DNA of 64,000 nucleotides from Herbidospora mongoliensis. GTDB taxonomy: Bacteria > Actinomycetota > Actinomycetes > Streptosporangiales > Streptosporangiaceae. Numbering within the stretch: position 1 is the first letter of the stretch; each line of letters opens with the position of its first letter. The stretch spans positions 62,001 to 126,000 of the forward strand of contig NZ_BBXD01000014.1 of assembly GCF_001570545.1 (NCBI RefSeq). Reading direction: 5' to 3'. The notes below the pieces were generated by a model that was given only the letters and a program-made list of their open reading frames with translations, was not told where the DNA came from and did not search any database. This document shows, in pieces, positions 37,834 to 46,618 of the stretch. The position numbers and the translations under genes are program-made.

Positions 37834-40480
37834 CCAGCGCCCGCAGTTCCGAGCGGTCCGCCGAGGCGGTCTTGGCGAGCAGGCTCGCGACGTGCGTGTC
37901 GACGGTCCGGCGGGAGATGACCAGGCGTTCGGCGATCTTCCCGTTGGTCAGCCCCTGGGCGACCAGGCCGAGCACGTCCATCTCCCGGCTCGTCACCCCC
38001 GCCGCCCGCAGACCGGGCGGCACCGGCGCGAGGCCGCGCCCGCGCCGGGTGGGCGCCCCGGCGGCGCGCAGCAGGTCGCGGCAGACGCGGGCCATCTGGT
38101 GGTCGTCGGCCTGTACGTGGGCGTCCAGGTCCACCCGCAGCGCCGCCACCGGGTCGCCCCACCCGTCGGCGACGGCGGCCTCCAGGACGAGCAGCCGCAG
38201 CACCCGCCGCCACCAGTGGTGCCCGGCGAGGGCCCGGTCGGCGTCGGCGAACAGGGCGTCGGCGAGGCCGGGCTGCCCGGCCCGGCCCGCCGCGACCGCG
38301 TCGGCGTACTGGAGACCGGCGCGGTTCGCGACCTGGGCCATGGCGGGGGAGCGGCGCAGGGCGGCGCGGGCTTCGGCGTCGCGGTCGCCGAGGACGGTCC
38401 GCAGCAGCGCCCACAGGCCCCAGTGCTGGACCAGACAGGCCTCGTCGTGGCCGGCGAGCACGCCGATCGCGTCGTCGAGCAGGTCGCGGGCGCCGGGCAG
38501 GTCGCGGGAGAGCAGCCGATGGATGCCGAGGGTGGCCTGCGCCACGGCGGGGATCTCGACCCGGGCGTGCGGGCGGGCCAGGGCCCGCGCGAGGACGGCC
38601 CGCATGGCGGCCGCGTCGCCGGTCACCGCGTGGTCGGTGGCGAGGAACAGGTCGGCGAGGCTCTCCAGATTGGCCAGCCGCAGCCGCCCCGCCTGCTCGG
38701 CCGCGCTGCGGGCGAACACGGCCGCCGCCTTCGGGCCCCGGGTGTTGAGCGTGATCTCGGCGAGGAGCACCTCGCTCCAGGCCACCTCCGCGTGCAGACC
38801 GGCCCGCTGGGCCACCTCGCGTCCTTCGACGAGGGCGGGCGAGGCGGCGTCGTCGAGCAGGTCGAGCATGCCCAGGCCGAGCAGGGCGGTCACCCGGTCA
38901 GGGACCAGCCCGTGTTCCGCGCCGATCTGGGCGGCGCGGGCGAAGGCGCGGCGCGAGACGGAGAGGTCGTCGCGCGTCGCGCACCGGCCCAGGATGATGA
39001 GCGCCTGGCAGACCGTCTCCCAGCGCTCCTGCTGTTCGGCCCGGTCGGCGGCGGTGACGGCCAGGCCTTCGGCCCGGCGCAGGTCGCCCGCGCCGAAGGC
39101 CGAGTCGGCGGCCAGGACCAGCGCGCGGGGGTCGTCGGGCCGTCCGGCGCGTTCGATGTACCGGTCGGCCTCGGCCCAGCGGCGGGCGGCGAGGGCGGCC
39201 TCGGCGAGGCGCAGGCACAGTTCGGCGTGCTGGTCGCCCGTCACCTCGGCCAGCGCCGGGGCGCCGGCCTCCAGCGCGGCGGGCGCCGCGCCGAGCAGGG
39301 TCAGCAGGCGCACGCGCTCGACCGCCACGCGGGGTCCCAGCGCCGACGCGCGGTCGAGGTGGTCTTCCGCGCTGTGCAGGGCGGCGGCGTTCATGTCACG
39401 GCGGGCCAGCCGCAGGAAGATCTCCGCCGACCTGAGGTCTTCTCCGGCTGCGGCCAGGAGTTCGGCCGCGTAGGCCTCGCGGCCCGGCTCGCCCCTCGTG
39501 AGGATCACCTCGGCGGCGCGGCGGGCCAGCGACGCGCGCTCAGGCTGGGTGACCGGCGCCAGCACCGCTTCCCGGGTCAGCGTGTGCCGCCAGCGCAGGC
39601 CGCCTCCGGTCTGCACGAGCAGGTGCGGTACGGAGTCGCGCAGCGCCCCCAGCACCTGCGCCTCCGGCGTGCCGGTCATCGGGGACAGGATCGTCCAGTC
39701 GGGGTCGGTGCCGAGCACGGCGGCGGCTTCGAGGACCGCGCGGCGCTCGGGGGTGAGGGCCGCCAGGTGACCGGCGACGCGGCAGACGAGACTCCCGGGG
39801 ACCACCGAGGGGCCGCCTTCCCGCAGACTCGCCACCAGTTCCTCGGCCAGGTAGGGCAGGCCGTCGGCGTGCTCCACCACGAAGCGCCGCGCGGTCTCGG
39901 GCAGGTCCGCGGCCAGGCCCGCCACCTCGGCCGCGGTCAGCCTGCCCAGCCGCAGCGTGGTGACCTCGTCTCTGCGCATCATGCGGGTCAGCACGCCGGG
40001 CACCGCCTCGTCGTCGCACACCGAAGCGACGACCAGGATCGGCTCGTCGAGGAACGCGCCGGTCAGGTAGTCGAGCACGGCCAGCGTGTCGCCGTCGGCC
40101 CAGTGCAGGTCGTCGAGCACCAACAGGCAGCCGCGCTCGCCGCCGCCCGCCCGCAGCAGTTTCAGCACCTCCCCGCAGATGACCAGCGCGGGGTCGACCG
40201 CCGGGTTGACGACCGGCTCCGGGCAGCCGGGCCACGCCTCGTGCCACTTGCCGAGCGCCTCGGCCAGCGGGCGGTAGGTGGCGCCACCCTCGACGGCGCG
40301 TCCGCTCGCCACGGCAAGTCCCGCTTTCCTCGCCTGATCGGCGGCCTCGCGCAGCAGGCGGGTCTTCCCGATCCCCGACTCCCCGCTGATCAGCAGCACC
40401 CCGCCACGCCCGCGCCGCACCCCGTCGACCATGCCGCGCACGGTGGCCAGTTCGGCGGTCCGCCCCACCATCGATCGCAT
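37820..40480 (-). CDS. Large ATP-binding LuxR regulator (LAL type)
   Basis: 886-residue regulator: N-terminal AAA domain with Walker A (GESGIGKT) and Walker B (LLVLDDLHWAD), a long middle region of helical repeats resembling TPRs, and a C-terminal LuxR HTH (VTSREMDVLGLVAQGLTNGKIAERLVISRRTVDTHVASLL). Such LAL/MalT-like proteins often activate secondary metabolism or nutrient genes in actinomycetes; the target here is not evident. Convergent with the response regulator and adjacent to a TetR gene. Confidence 0.93.
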   Translation of the reverse strand: MRSMVGRTAELATVRGMVDGVRRGRGGVLLISGESGIGKTRLLREAADQARKAGLAVASGRAVEGGATYRPLAEALGKWHEAWPGCPEPVVNPAVDPALVICGEVLKLLRAGGGERGCLLVLDDLHWADGDTLAVLDYLTGAFLDEPILVVASVCDDEAVPGVLTRMMRRDEVTTLRLGRLTAAEVAGLAADLPETARRFVVEHADGLPYLAEELVASLREGGPSVVPGSLVCRVAGHLAALTPERRAVLEAAAVLGTDPDWTILSPMTGTPEAQVLGALRDSVPHLLVQTGGGLRWRHTLTREAVLAPVTQPERASLARRAAEVILTRGEPGREAYAAELLAAAGEDLRSAEIFLRLARRDMNAAALHSAEDHLDRASALGPRVAVERVRLLTLLGAAPAALEAGAPALAEVTGDQHAELCLRLAEAALAARRWAEADRYIERAGRPDDPRALVLAADSAFGAGDLRRAEGLAVTAADRAEQQERWETVCQALIILGRCATRDDLSVSRRAFARAAQIGAEHGLVPDRVTALLGLGMLDLLDDAASPALVEGREVAQRAGLHAEVAWSEVLLAEITLNTRGPKAAAVFARSAAEQAGRLRLANLESLADLFLATDHAVTGDAAAMRAVLARALARPHARVEIPAVAQATLGIHRLLSRDLPGARDLLDDAIGVLAGHDEACLVQHWGLWALLRTVLGDRDAEARAALRRSPAMAQVANRAGLQYADAVAAGRAGQPGLADALFADADRALAGHHWWRRVLRLLVLEAAVADGWGDPVAALRVDLDAHVQADDHQMARVCRDLLRAAGAPTRRGRGLAPVPPGLRAAGVTSREMDVLGLVAQGLTNGKIAERLVISRRTVDTHVASLLAKTASADRSELRALASAG

Positions 40481-40536
40481 GCCGTCACTTCACCCCACCG
40501 GCCTCATCGCGAGTAGGGCGAAATCCACATTCGGCG

Positions 40537-41166
40537 TCAGGCTCTGGTGAGGGGAAGCCGGACCGCCGGTGGCAGCGGCGCCGGGACGGGGTTCGCCATG
40601 AACGACTGGATCATCAGCGCCGCGAACCGGCGCGACGCGGCGGCCCGCAGGACGGGGGACTCGGCGCGGATGCCCTCGTTGGCCATCAGCGCCAGCACGA
40701 TGTCCTCCAGCACGAAATCCCGCCGCAGCGGCCCCGCCTCCTTCGCCCGCCGGACGAGTTCGCGCACCATCCCCAGCGTGCGGTCGCGGTCGGCGGCGAA
40801 GACATCTTGGAGCGCCTGCGAGGTGAACGCGCGGGCGAAACCCCGGTCGAGGGCGTGCACCACCATCAGCTTCTCGATCACCAGGCAGAACCCGCGCCAC
40901 GGATCGGCCTCCGCCAGGCCCTCTTCGACGATCTCGGAACAGGCCGCCATCTGCTCGGCGAACGCCTCGGCCAGCAGCGCTTCCTTGGTCTCGAAGTGCC
41001 GGTAGAGGGTGGCCGGCCCGACCCCGGCCCGCCGCGCGATCACCCGGATCGGCACGTCGAGGCCCTCGGTCGCGAAGGCCAGGCGGGCCACCGCGAGGAT
41101 CCGCTCGCGGTTGTCGCGGGCGTCCGAACGGAGCTTCGTTCCCACTTCTGCCGTCACGGCTCTCAC
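40537..41166 (-). CDS. TetR family transcriptional regulator
   Basis: 209 residues. N-terminal HTH (ILAVARLAFATEGLDVPIRVIARRAGVGPATLYRHFETKEAL) and a C-terminal ligand-binding domain. GTG at 41166 chosen; a longer frame extends through the divergent gene's 5' end and is unlikely. The intergenic region with the divergent oxidoreductase gene holds an AACGGA-N8-TCCGTT inverted repeat, a plausible operator, so this regulator probably represses that gene and itself. Confidence 0.9.
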   Translation of the reverse strand: MRAVTAEVGTKLRSDARDNRERILAVARLAFATEGLDVPIRVIARRAGVGPATLYRHFETKEALLAEAFAEQMAACSEIVEEGLAEADPWRGFCLVIEKLMVVHALDRGFARAFTSQALQDVFAADRDRTLGMVRELVRRAKEAGPLRRDFVLEDIVLALMANEGIRAESPVLRAAASRRFAALMIQSFMANPVPAPLPPAVRLPLTRA

Positions 41167-41174
41167 TTTAGCCA

Positions 41175-41194
41175 AACGGACGGGGTGTTCCGTT
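41175..41194. promoter_or_regulatory. Inverted repeat in the TetR/oxidoreductase promoter
   Basis: AACGGA (41175-41180) and TCCGTT (41189-41194) with an eight-base spacer, within the 39-base gap between the divergent starts. Size and position fit a TetR-family operator. The oxidoreductase start codon follows 12 bases later. Confidence 0.6.
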
Positions 41195-41205
41195 ACGGTC
41201 GCCGC

Positions 41206-42153
41206 ATGAGAGCAGTTCAGTTCATCGAATACGGCCCGGCGGGCGTCGTCCACGTGGCCGAGGTCCCGGAACCACACGCCGGACCAGGGGAGATCCGCAT
41301 CGCCGTGCGCGCCTCCGGCATCTCGGCCGGGGAGATCACGCTCCGCTCCGGCAGGCTGCGTGACGTGGTGCCCATCGCCCTTCCGTACCGGACCGGGTTC
41401 GACGCGGCAGGGGTGGTGGACGAGGTCGGCGACGGCGTCACCGGGGTGCGCGCCGGCGACGAGGTGTTCGGCGCGGCCTCACCGGCCAGGCGGGGAGCCA
41501 ACGCCGACTTCACGGTGCTGACCGCGTGGGCGGCCAAACCGGCGGAGTGGAGCTGGGAGGAGGCGGGCGGCGCCGCCGGCGCGGTCGAGACGGCCACCCG
41601 GGTCCTCGACCGGCTCGGCGTCGGCGCCGGGCAGACCGTGCTGATCCAGGGCGCGGCGGGAGGGACGGGTTCCGTCGCCGTCCAGTTCGCGGTCGCCCGC
41701 GGCGCCACCGTCATCGGTACGGCGAGCGAGCACAACCACGACTTCCTGCGCTCCCTCGGCGCCGTGCCGACGACCTACGGGCCGGGGTTGGTGGAACGCG
41801 TCCGCGCGCTGGCCCCGGCCGGGGTCGACGCGGTGTTCGACTGCGCCGGAGGCGCGCTGCCCGACCTGATCGCCGTCGCCGGTGACCCGGCCCGCGTGGT
41901 GACGATCGCCGACTTCACCGCGAAGGCGCACGGGGTGCACATGTCCCACGGCGCACCCGACGCCGAACCGGGCGGCGCGGCGGGAGCGGCCGACCCGATG
42001 GCCTGGCACGGGCTCACGACCGCGGTCACCCTCGCGGGAGAAGGGCGGCTGCGGGTACCGGTCGCGGCGGTGTTCCCGATCGGTGAGGTGGCGGCGGCGC
42101 ACGAACTCAGCGAGACCCGCCACGCCCGGGGCAAGATCGTGCTGACGACATAA
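41206..42153 (+). CDS. Quinone oxidoreductase-like MDR protein
   Basis: 315-residue NADPH-dependent oxidoreductase of the zinc-free MDR (zeta-crystallin) type. GroES-like N-terminal domain followed by a Rossmann fold with GAAGGTGSVAVQFA; no structural or catalytic zinc cysteines are visible. Reduces quinones or activated alkenes. Divergent from a TetR regulator, a standard layout for electrophile-inducible detoxification. Confidence 0.9.
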   Translation: MRAVQFIEYGPAGVVHVAEVPEPHAGPGEIRIAVRASGISAGEITLRSGRLRDVVPIALPYRTGFDAAGVVDEVGDGVTGVRAGDEVFGAASPARRGANADFTVLTAWAAKPAEWSWEEAGGAAGAVETATRVLDRLGVGAGQTVLIQGAAGGTGSVAVQFAVARGATVIGTASEHNHDFLRSLGAVPTTYGPGLVERVRALAPAGVDAVFDCAGGALPDLIAVAGDPARVVTIADFTAKAHGVHMSHGAPDAEPGGAAGAADPMAWHGLTTAVTLAGEGRLRVPVAAVFPIGEVAAAHELSETRHARGKIVLTT

Positions 42154-42182
42154 CCCCCGGGGAGAGCCGTCTGCATCCGTCC

Positions 42183-43112
42183 TCAGCGACCTGCCACCAG
42201 GACGGCGAAGCCGTCGAGGTGGCAGGCGAGGCTGTATTCGAACAGGGCGTTCGCGTCGGACGCGTCTTCCTCGGTGAGCGTGGCCAGCAGCGGGAAGCGG
42301 CCGCTGTCGAGGAGGTCGTCGGCCTGCTGTCGCCGGGCCAGCCACCAGCGGTCGAGTGTCACGCCGGTCTCCTGTTCGGCCTCGACCTCGGCCGCCATGG
42401 ACAGCGCGAGGGTGAGGACCAGGGCGTGCAACGTGAGCGCCTCGCGAATCCGGATCGTCATGGGCAGGCCGAGCCCGTCGAGGGCACGCAGGATCCATTC
42501 GGTGTGCGCCATCACGTTGGGCACGAGCGACGGGCGGGTGAACGAGATGGCCCTCGGCAGCCAGAGGTGCCGCCCGCACAGCTCCCACTGCCGCCTGGAG
42601 ATCAGTTCGAGCTTGGCCCGCCACCCATCAGGCCCGGGGACGGGCAGCTCCGTCTCGCCGAAGACCTCGTCGGTCATCTGCGTGACCAGCTCGTCCTTGT
42701 TCGCCACGTGCCGGTACAGCGACATCGGACCGACCCCGAGCTCGGCCGCGAGCCGCCGCATGGACACGGCGTCGAGCCCCTCGACGTCGGCGATCGCGAC
42801 GGCGGCACGGAGCACCTGCTTCCGGTTCAGCGCCTGCCGTGAGCCGCCGGCCCGCCTCGGTCTCGGCGGCGGGGCGGGTGTCCCGGGCCGCTTCCGGCCT
42901 GCGCCGACGACGGTCCCGGCGCCGACCCTCGTCTCGACCAGGCCCTCGTCGCGCAGCGTCGCCATCACTTTGGTCGCGGTCGCGACCGCGACGCCCCACC
43001 GCTGGGCGATCTCCCGGATGGACGGCATCCTCTCGCCGGGCCGCAGGTCGCCGCTCAGGATCCTGGCCCGGATCTCCGCGACGATCTGCCGGTAAGGGGG
43101 TTCGGGCCGCAT
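42183..43112 (-). CDS. GntR-TetR hybrid transcriptional regulator
   Basis: 309 residues with two DNA-binding regions. Residues about 1-75 are a GntR winged HTH (RQIVAEIRARILSGDLRPGERMPSIREIAQRWGVAVATATKVM). After a Pro/Arg-rich linker, residues about 95-150 are a TetR HTH (VLRAAVAIADVEGLDAVSMRRLAAELGVGPMSLYRHVANKDEL) with a TetR C-terminal domain (TetR_C_1-like). Such hybrids occur in actinomycetes. It is divergent from a GNAT gene with two TGTACTAGT repeats between them. Confidence 0.9.
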   Translation of the reverse strand: MRPEPPYRQIVAEIRARILSGDLRPGERMPSIREIAQRWGVAVATATKVMATLRDEGLVETRVGAGTVVGAGRKRPGTPAPPPRPRRAGGSRQALNRKQVLRAAVAIADVEGLDAVSMRRLAAELGVGPMSLYRHVANKDELVTQMTDEVFGETELPVPGPDGWRAKLELISRRQWELCGRHLWLPRAISFTRPSLVPNVMAHTEWILRALDGLGLPMTIRIREALTLHALVLTLALSMAAEVEAEQETGVTLDRWWLARRQQADDLLDSGRFPLLATLTEEDASDANALFEYSLACHLDGFAVLVAGR

Positions 43113-43121
43113 GCCTGCGAG

Positions 43122-43150
43122 TGTACTAGTGCAATCATCCCTGTACTAGT
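43122..43150. promoter_or_regulatory. Two direct TGTACTAGT repeats before the GNAT gene
   Basis: TGTACTAGT at 43122-43130 and 43142-43150, centres 20 bases apart (two helical turns). Each contains the ACTAGT palindrome. They lie between the GntR-TetR start and the acetyltransferase start, so they are probable sites for that regulator. Confidence 0.65.
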
Positions 43151-43205
43151 TCACTTCACGATGCAGATCAGCTCGTACTTCCCGGCCTGGAAATACGATG
43201 TACGC

Positions 43206-43769
43206 ATGACATTCGATACACCGTACGCATCGATCCGGCGGGCGGACGACACCGACCGGCAGACGGTGGTGGACGTCCTGACCGAGGCGTTCACGGAGGA
43301 CCCCATCGTCCGCTGGCTCTTCCCCGAGCCGGACCAGAGAGCCGAGCGCCTGGCGGGCTTCTACCGCACCCTGCTCACCCACCCCGCCGCCGAGGTCTAC
43401 CTGGCCGGCGACGAGGGCGCCTCGGTGTGGCTGACGATGACCGCAGGTCCGCCGCCCCACGAGGACCACTCGGATACACGGTTGTCGGCCCTGGCCCGGG
43501 CGCTGGACGCCCGGCACCCCGATCACGAACCGCACCTCTACCTCGCGTGCATGGGGGTGATCAGCGGGCGGCAGGGCGCCGGGCTCGGCTCGGCGCTGTT
43601 GCGCCACCGGCTGGAGCGAGCCGACCCCGACGGCCTCCCCGCCTACCTGGAGGCCAGTTCCCCCCGCAGCCGCGACCTCTACCGACGGCACGGCTTCGAG
43701 GAACACGGCCCACCGGTACGCGTGGCGGACAGCCCGCTCCTGTGGCCGATGTGGCGCCGACCGGCCTGA
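43206..43769 (+). CDS. GNAT family N-acetyltransferase
   Basis: 187-residue acetyltransferase using acetyl-CoA. Conserved motif A is visible (LACMGVISGRQGAGLGSALLRH, with the Q/RxxGxG/A CoA loop), followed by YLEASSPRSRDLYRRHGFEEHG. ATG at 43206 is preferred; an earlier ATG would add 15 residues. Followed 43 bases later by an alpha/beta-hydrolase with a good ribosome site, so the two are likely co-transcribed. Substrate unknown. Confidence 0.85.
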   Translation: MTFDTPYASIRRADDTDRQTVVDVLTEAFTEDPIVRWLFPEPDQRAERLAGFYRTLLTHPAAEVYLAGDEGASVWLTMTAGPPPHEDHSDTRLSALARALDARHPDHEPHLYLACMGVISGRQGAGLGSALLRHRLERADPDGLPAYLEASSPRSRDLYRRHGFEEHGPPVRVADSPLLWPMWRRPA

Positions 43770-43812
43770 CCAGCAAAAAGGCCTGTCTGACCGACCAAAG
43801 GAGACAACCACG

Positions 43813-44670
43813 ATGACGACGCGACCCCCGACCCTCGTTTTCGTTCACGGCACCAATTCCTCCGCGGCCTGGGCCTCCGGGCTGACCGGTGAGCTCACCC
43901 TGCGCGGGCACCGGTGCCTGGCCGTCGACCTGCCCGGACACGGCCACGAGGCGTTCTACCCCCGCTCCTACCAGGCGCCCCAGGACCTCCAGGCGCTGGC
44001 GACCGAACCGTCACCGCTCTCGAAGATCACCATCGACGACTACGTCGAGCGCGTCGTGGGGGTGGTGCGCCGCGCGCACCGCCTCGGGCCGGTGATCCTC
44101 GTCGGCATGAGTCAGGGCGGCGTCACCCTGAGCCGGGTCGGCAACGCCGTCCCCGAACTGCTCGACCGGCTGGTCTACGTCGCGGCCTACTGCTGCGTCG
44201 ATCTGCCGAACATGGTCGCCTACCTGAACACCCCGGAGAACGCCGACAGCCTGCTCCTGCGCGTGGCCCAGGCCATGGTCGCCGATCCGGCCGTCCTGGG
44301 GGTGACCCGGCTCAACTGGCGCTCGGCCGACCCGGCGGTGTTCCAGGGCGTCAAGGACGCCCTGGCCGCGGACTTCACCGACGACGCCGTGCGCCGGATG
44401 CTCAACATGCTCGAACCGGACGAGTCCGCGAGCATCCCCCTGGCCGAGGCCCGGGGTGAAGCGCACACCTGGGGCCGGATCCCCCGGACCTATGTGCGCT
44501 TCACCCTCGACCGGCTGATCCCCCCGGCGCTCCAGGACCGCTTCATCGCGGAGGCCGACCGCCTCACGCCCGGCAATCCGACCGACGTGCGCAGCGTCGC
44601 GGCACCCCATGTCGGCCCGTTCGACCGGCCCGAAGTGGTGGAGATCCTCTCGGAGCTCGCCGGTGCGTAG
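43813..44670 (+). CDS. Alpha/beta-hydrolase
   Basis: 285 residues with the core fold: VFVHGTNSSAAW (oxyanion region), nucleophile elbow GMSQGG (Ser100), and a probable catalytic His in APHVGPFDRPE near the C-terminus. No signal peptide. AAGGAG is nine bases upstream of the ATG. Resembles esterases or salicylate-esterase-like hydrolases; actual substrate cannot be told. Confidence 0.88.
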   Translation: MTTRPPTLVFVHGTNSSAAWASGLTGELTLRGHRCLAVDLPGHGHEAFYPRSYQAPQDLQALATEPSPLSKITIDDYVERVVGVVRRAHRLGPVILVGMSQGGVTLSRVGNAVPELLDRLVYVAAYCCVDLPNMVAYLNTPENADSLLLRVAQAMVADPAVLGVTRLNWRSADPAVFQGVKDALAADFTDDAVRRMLNMLEPDESASIPLAEARGEAHTWGRIPRTYVRFTLDRLIPPALQDRFIAEADRLTPGNPTDVRSVAAPHVGPFDRPEVVEILSELAGA

Positions 44671-44694
44671 GGACACGGTCACTCCGGGCGTGGG

Positions 44695-45246
44695 TCAGAA
44701 CTGCTCGCAGGTGAACGCCGTCTCGGCCGAGCAGTAGTCAGCGGCGCCGGCGCCGCCCTCGACGCGGTCGACGTCGGGGCCGCCCACGAGTTCGTCGTTG
44801 CCCCCGTTGCCGAACAGGACGTCGTTCCCTTCGTCGCCGAAGACGGTGTCCCGCACCGAGCCCCCGAAGTAGGTGTCGATGCCCCTGTTCAGGAAGACCC
44901 GGGCGGGCAGCCCCGTCTGGTTCTCGACCCAGTCCCGGCCGTCGCCCGTGCTGATCTGGAGGTTGGTGACCCCCGCGCTGGGGCAGCGCACCGTGAACGC
45001 GTTGGGCTTGGTGCAGCCCGGGGTGACGGCGTTCATCGTGTCGTGGGGGTTCGTGACGACGATGAACGCGCCGTCCGTGCGGACGATGATGGTGTTGTCC
45101 ACGTTGCTGGCGGCGACGGTGAGCTTGCCGCCGCCCCCGATCGACACCCCGGTGGTGGCCTGGGCGGGTGAGGCGGCGAGCAGCGTGAGCGGGAAGGCGA
45201 GTAAGCCGGCCGACAGTGCCAGTGCGCGCTTGGTGGAAATCTTCAT
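44695..45246 (-). CDS. Small secreted protein with RTX-like calcium-binding repeats
   Basis: 183 residues. Signal peptide about 1-30 (ending SPAQA). The C-terminal part has GDEGNDVLFGNGGNDELVGGPDVDRVEGGAGA, matching the GGxGxDxLx hemolysin-type calcium-binding pattern with about three repeats. Two pairs of cysteines are present. AGGAGAG precedes the ATG by eight bases. Secreted through Sec rather than a type I system, as in other actinomycetes. Function unknown. Confidence 0.8.
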   Translation of the reverse strand: MKISTKRALALSAGLLAFPLTLLAASPAQATTGVSIGGGGKLTVAASNVDNTIIVRTDGAFIVVTNPHDTMNAVTPGCTKPNAFTVRCPSAGVTNLQISTGDGRDWVENQTGLPARVFLNRGIDTYFGGSVRDTVFGDEGNDVLFGNGGNDELVGGPDVDRVEGGAGAADYCSAETAFTCEQF

Positions 45247-45523
45247 GGCGTCTCTCCTGTGTGTAGATGTGTTTCCTGCTGCTTGAAGACTCCCGTCCAC
45301 GGCCTCGCGGCGAATCGGTAGTTTCTACGGAGTTTGCGAACGTCAAGCTACGTACAAGAAAGTTTCGGTACCGACCCCGACGTCTCCACCTTGTTCTCCT
45401 TGCTGAAACGTCCCTGATGTCCAGGCTGTGACGGGGTGAAAGTTTCGAAACTATTGACCCTTACGTTCGTTACATCTACGTTTACTGCGATCGTGGGTTC
45501 GGTAGATGGAGGGACGGGGTCAG
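45247..45523. promoter_or_regulatory. Divergent region with operators and promoter of the xylose-oxidation operon
   Basis: Holds GAAAGTTTCG at 45358-45367 and again at 45438-45447, the second merging into the perfect palindrome AGTTTCGAAACT (45441-45452). Directly after it is TTGACC (45454-45459), a 17-base spacer and TACGTT (45477-45482), a plausible rightward promoter. An operator abutting the -35 box would let a LacI-type repressor block it. The ribosome site GGAGGG precedes the ATG at 45524. Confidence 0.7.
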
Positions 45524-46618
45524 ATGAGGGCTGCGCTGCTGGAACAGGTCGGGGCGCCGCTCGTGGTGCGTGATCTCGATCTCGCTCCGCCAGGCCCCGA
45601 AGAGGTGCTGGTCAGGATCGAGGCGGCGGGGGTCTGCCACAGCGACCAGCACTACCTGGCGGGCGACCTCAAGTGCCCCCTCCCGGTCGTCCCCGGCCAC
45701 GAGGGCACGGGAGTGGTCGAGGCCGTCGGCCCGGGGGTGACCCGCTACAAGGCGGGCGACCGGGTCTGCCTGATGTGGCGGCCGAGGTGCGGGCAGTGCC
45801 GCAACTGCCTGGTGGGCAGGCCCGCGCTCTGTGAGGCGGCCGGGATCATGGCCGGCTCCGGCGGCCTGCTCGACGGCACCACCCGGCTCAGCGCCGACGG
45901 CGAGAAGGTCCACCACCTGCTCGGCGTCTCCTGCTTCGCCGAATACGCCGTGGTGTCTGAACGCGCGGTCGTGCCGGTCCCCGACGGGGTGCCGCCGGAG
46001 ATCGCCGCCATCGCCGGGTGCGCGGTCATCACCGGCGTCGGCGCGGTGCTCAACGCCATCGGCGAGTGCGCCGGTGACGCCATCGTCATCTTCGGCGCCG
46101 GTGGCGTCGGCCTGTCGGCCGTCCTGGGCGCGGTGCTCGCGGGCGCGAACCCGATCATCGTCGTGGACGTCGTCGCGGAGCGCCTGGAGATGGCCGAGCG
46201 CCTCGGCGCCACCCACACCGTCGACGCCTCGCAGGTGGACGTCGTGGCCGCCATCCAGGAGATCCGCCCCGGCGGCGCGGAATGGGCCATCGAGGCCATC
46301 GGCCGCCCGAGCACGCTGGAGTCGGCCTTCGAGGTGCTCCGCCCCGGCGGCACCCTCGTCGCGGTCGGCCTCGGCAAGGTCGGCCAGACCTTCAGCGTCC
46401 CGGTCAACCTGCTCGTCCAGCGCGAGAAGCGGGTGGTCGGCAGCCTCTACGGCTCCGCCAACCCCCTCATCGACCTGCCGAAGCTCTTCGACCTCTACCT
46501 CGCCGGACGGCTCCCGCTCGACCTGCTGGTCGGCCGCCGCTACCGGCTCGACCAGATCAACGAGGCGTTCGCCGACCTGACCGGGGGCGCCGTCGGCCGA
46601 GGAGTGATCGTGCTGTGA
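45524..46618 (+). CDS. Zinc-dependent alcohol dehydrogenase (MDR)
   Basis: 364 residues. Catalytic zinc ligands Cys38 (CHSDQHY) and His59-Glu60 (GHEGTG); structural zinc cysteines Cys89, 92, 95 and 103; NAD-binding GAGGVG loop. First gene of an operon with an SDR that resembles xylose dehydrogenase and an IlvD-type dehydratase. It could oxidise an aldehyde/alcohol intermediate of pentose degradation, such as 2-keto-3-deoxy-pentonate or glycolaldehyde (inference). ATG at 45524 is preferred over one 18 bases earlier because the ribosome site lies between them. Confidence 0.85.
   Translation: MRAALLEQVGAPLVVRDLDLAPPGPEEVLVRIEAAGVCHSDQHYLAGDLKCPLPVVPGHEGTGVVEAVGPGVTRYKAGDRVCLMWRPRCGQCRNCLVGRPALCEAAGIMAGSGGLLDGTTRLSADGEKVHHLLGVSCFAEYAVVSERAVVPVPDGVPPEIAAIAGCAVITGVGAVLNAIGECAGDAIVIFGAGGVGLSAVLGAVLAGANPIIVVDVVAERLEMAERLGATHTVDASQVDVVAAIQEIRPGGAEWAIEAIGRPSTLESAFEVLRPGGTLVAVGLGKVGQTFSVPVNLLVQREKRVVGSLYGSANPLIDLPKLFDLYLAGRLPLDLLVGRRYRLDQINEAFADLTGGAVGRGVIVL

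Noticed and set aside
37892-40516. 874-residue plus-strand frame opposite the LAL regulator
   Set aside because: No domain; the leftward frame has Walker and LuxR motifs.
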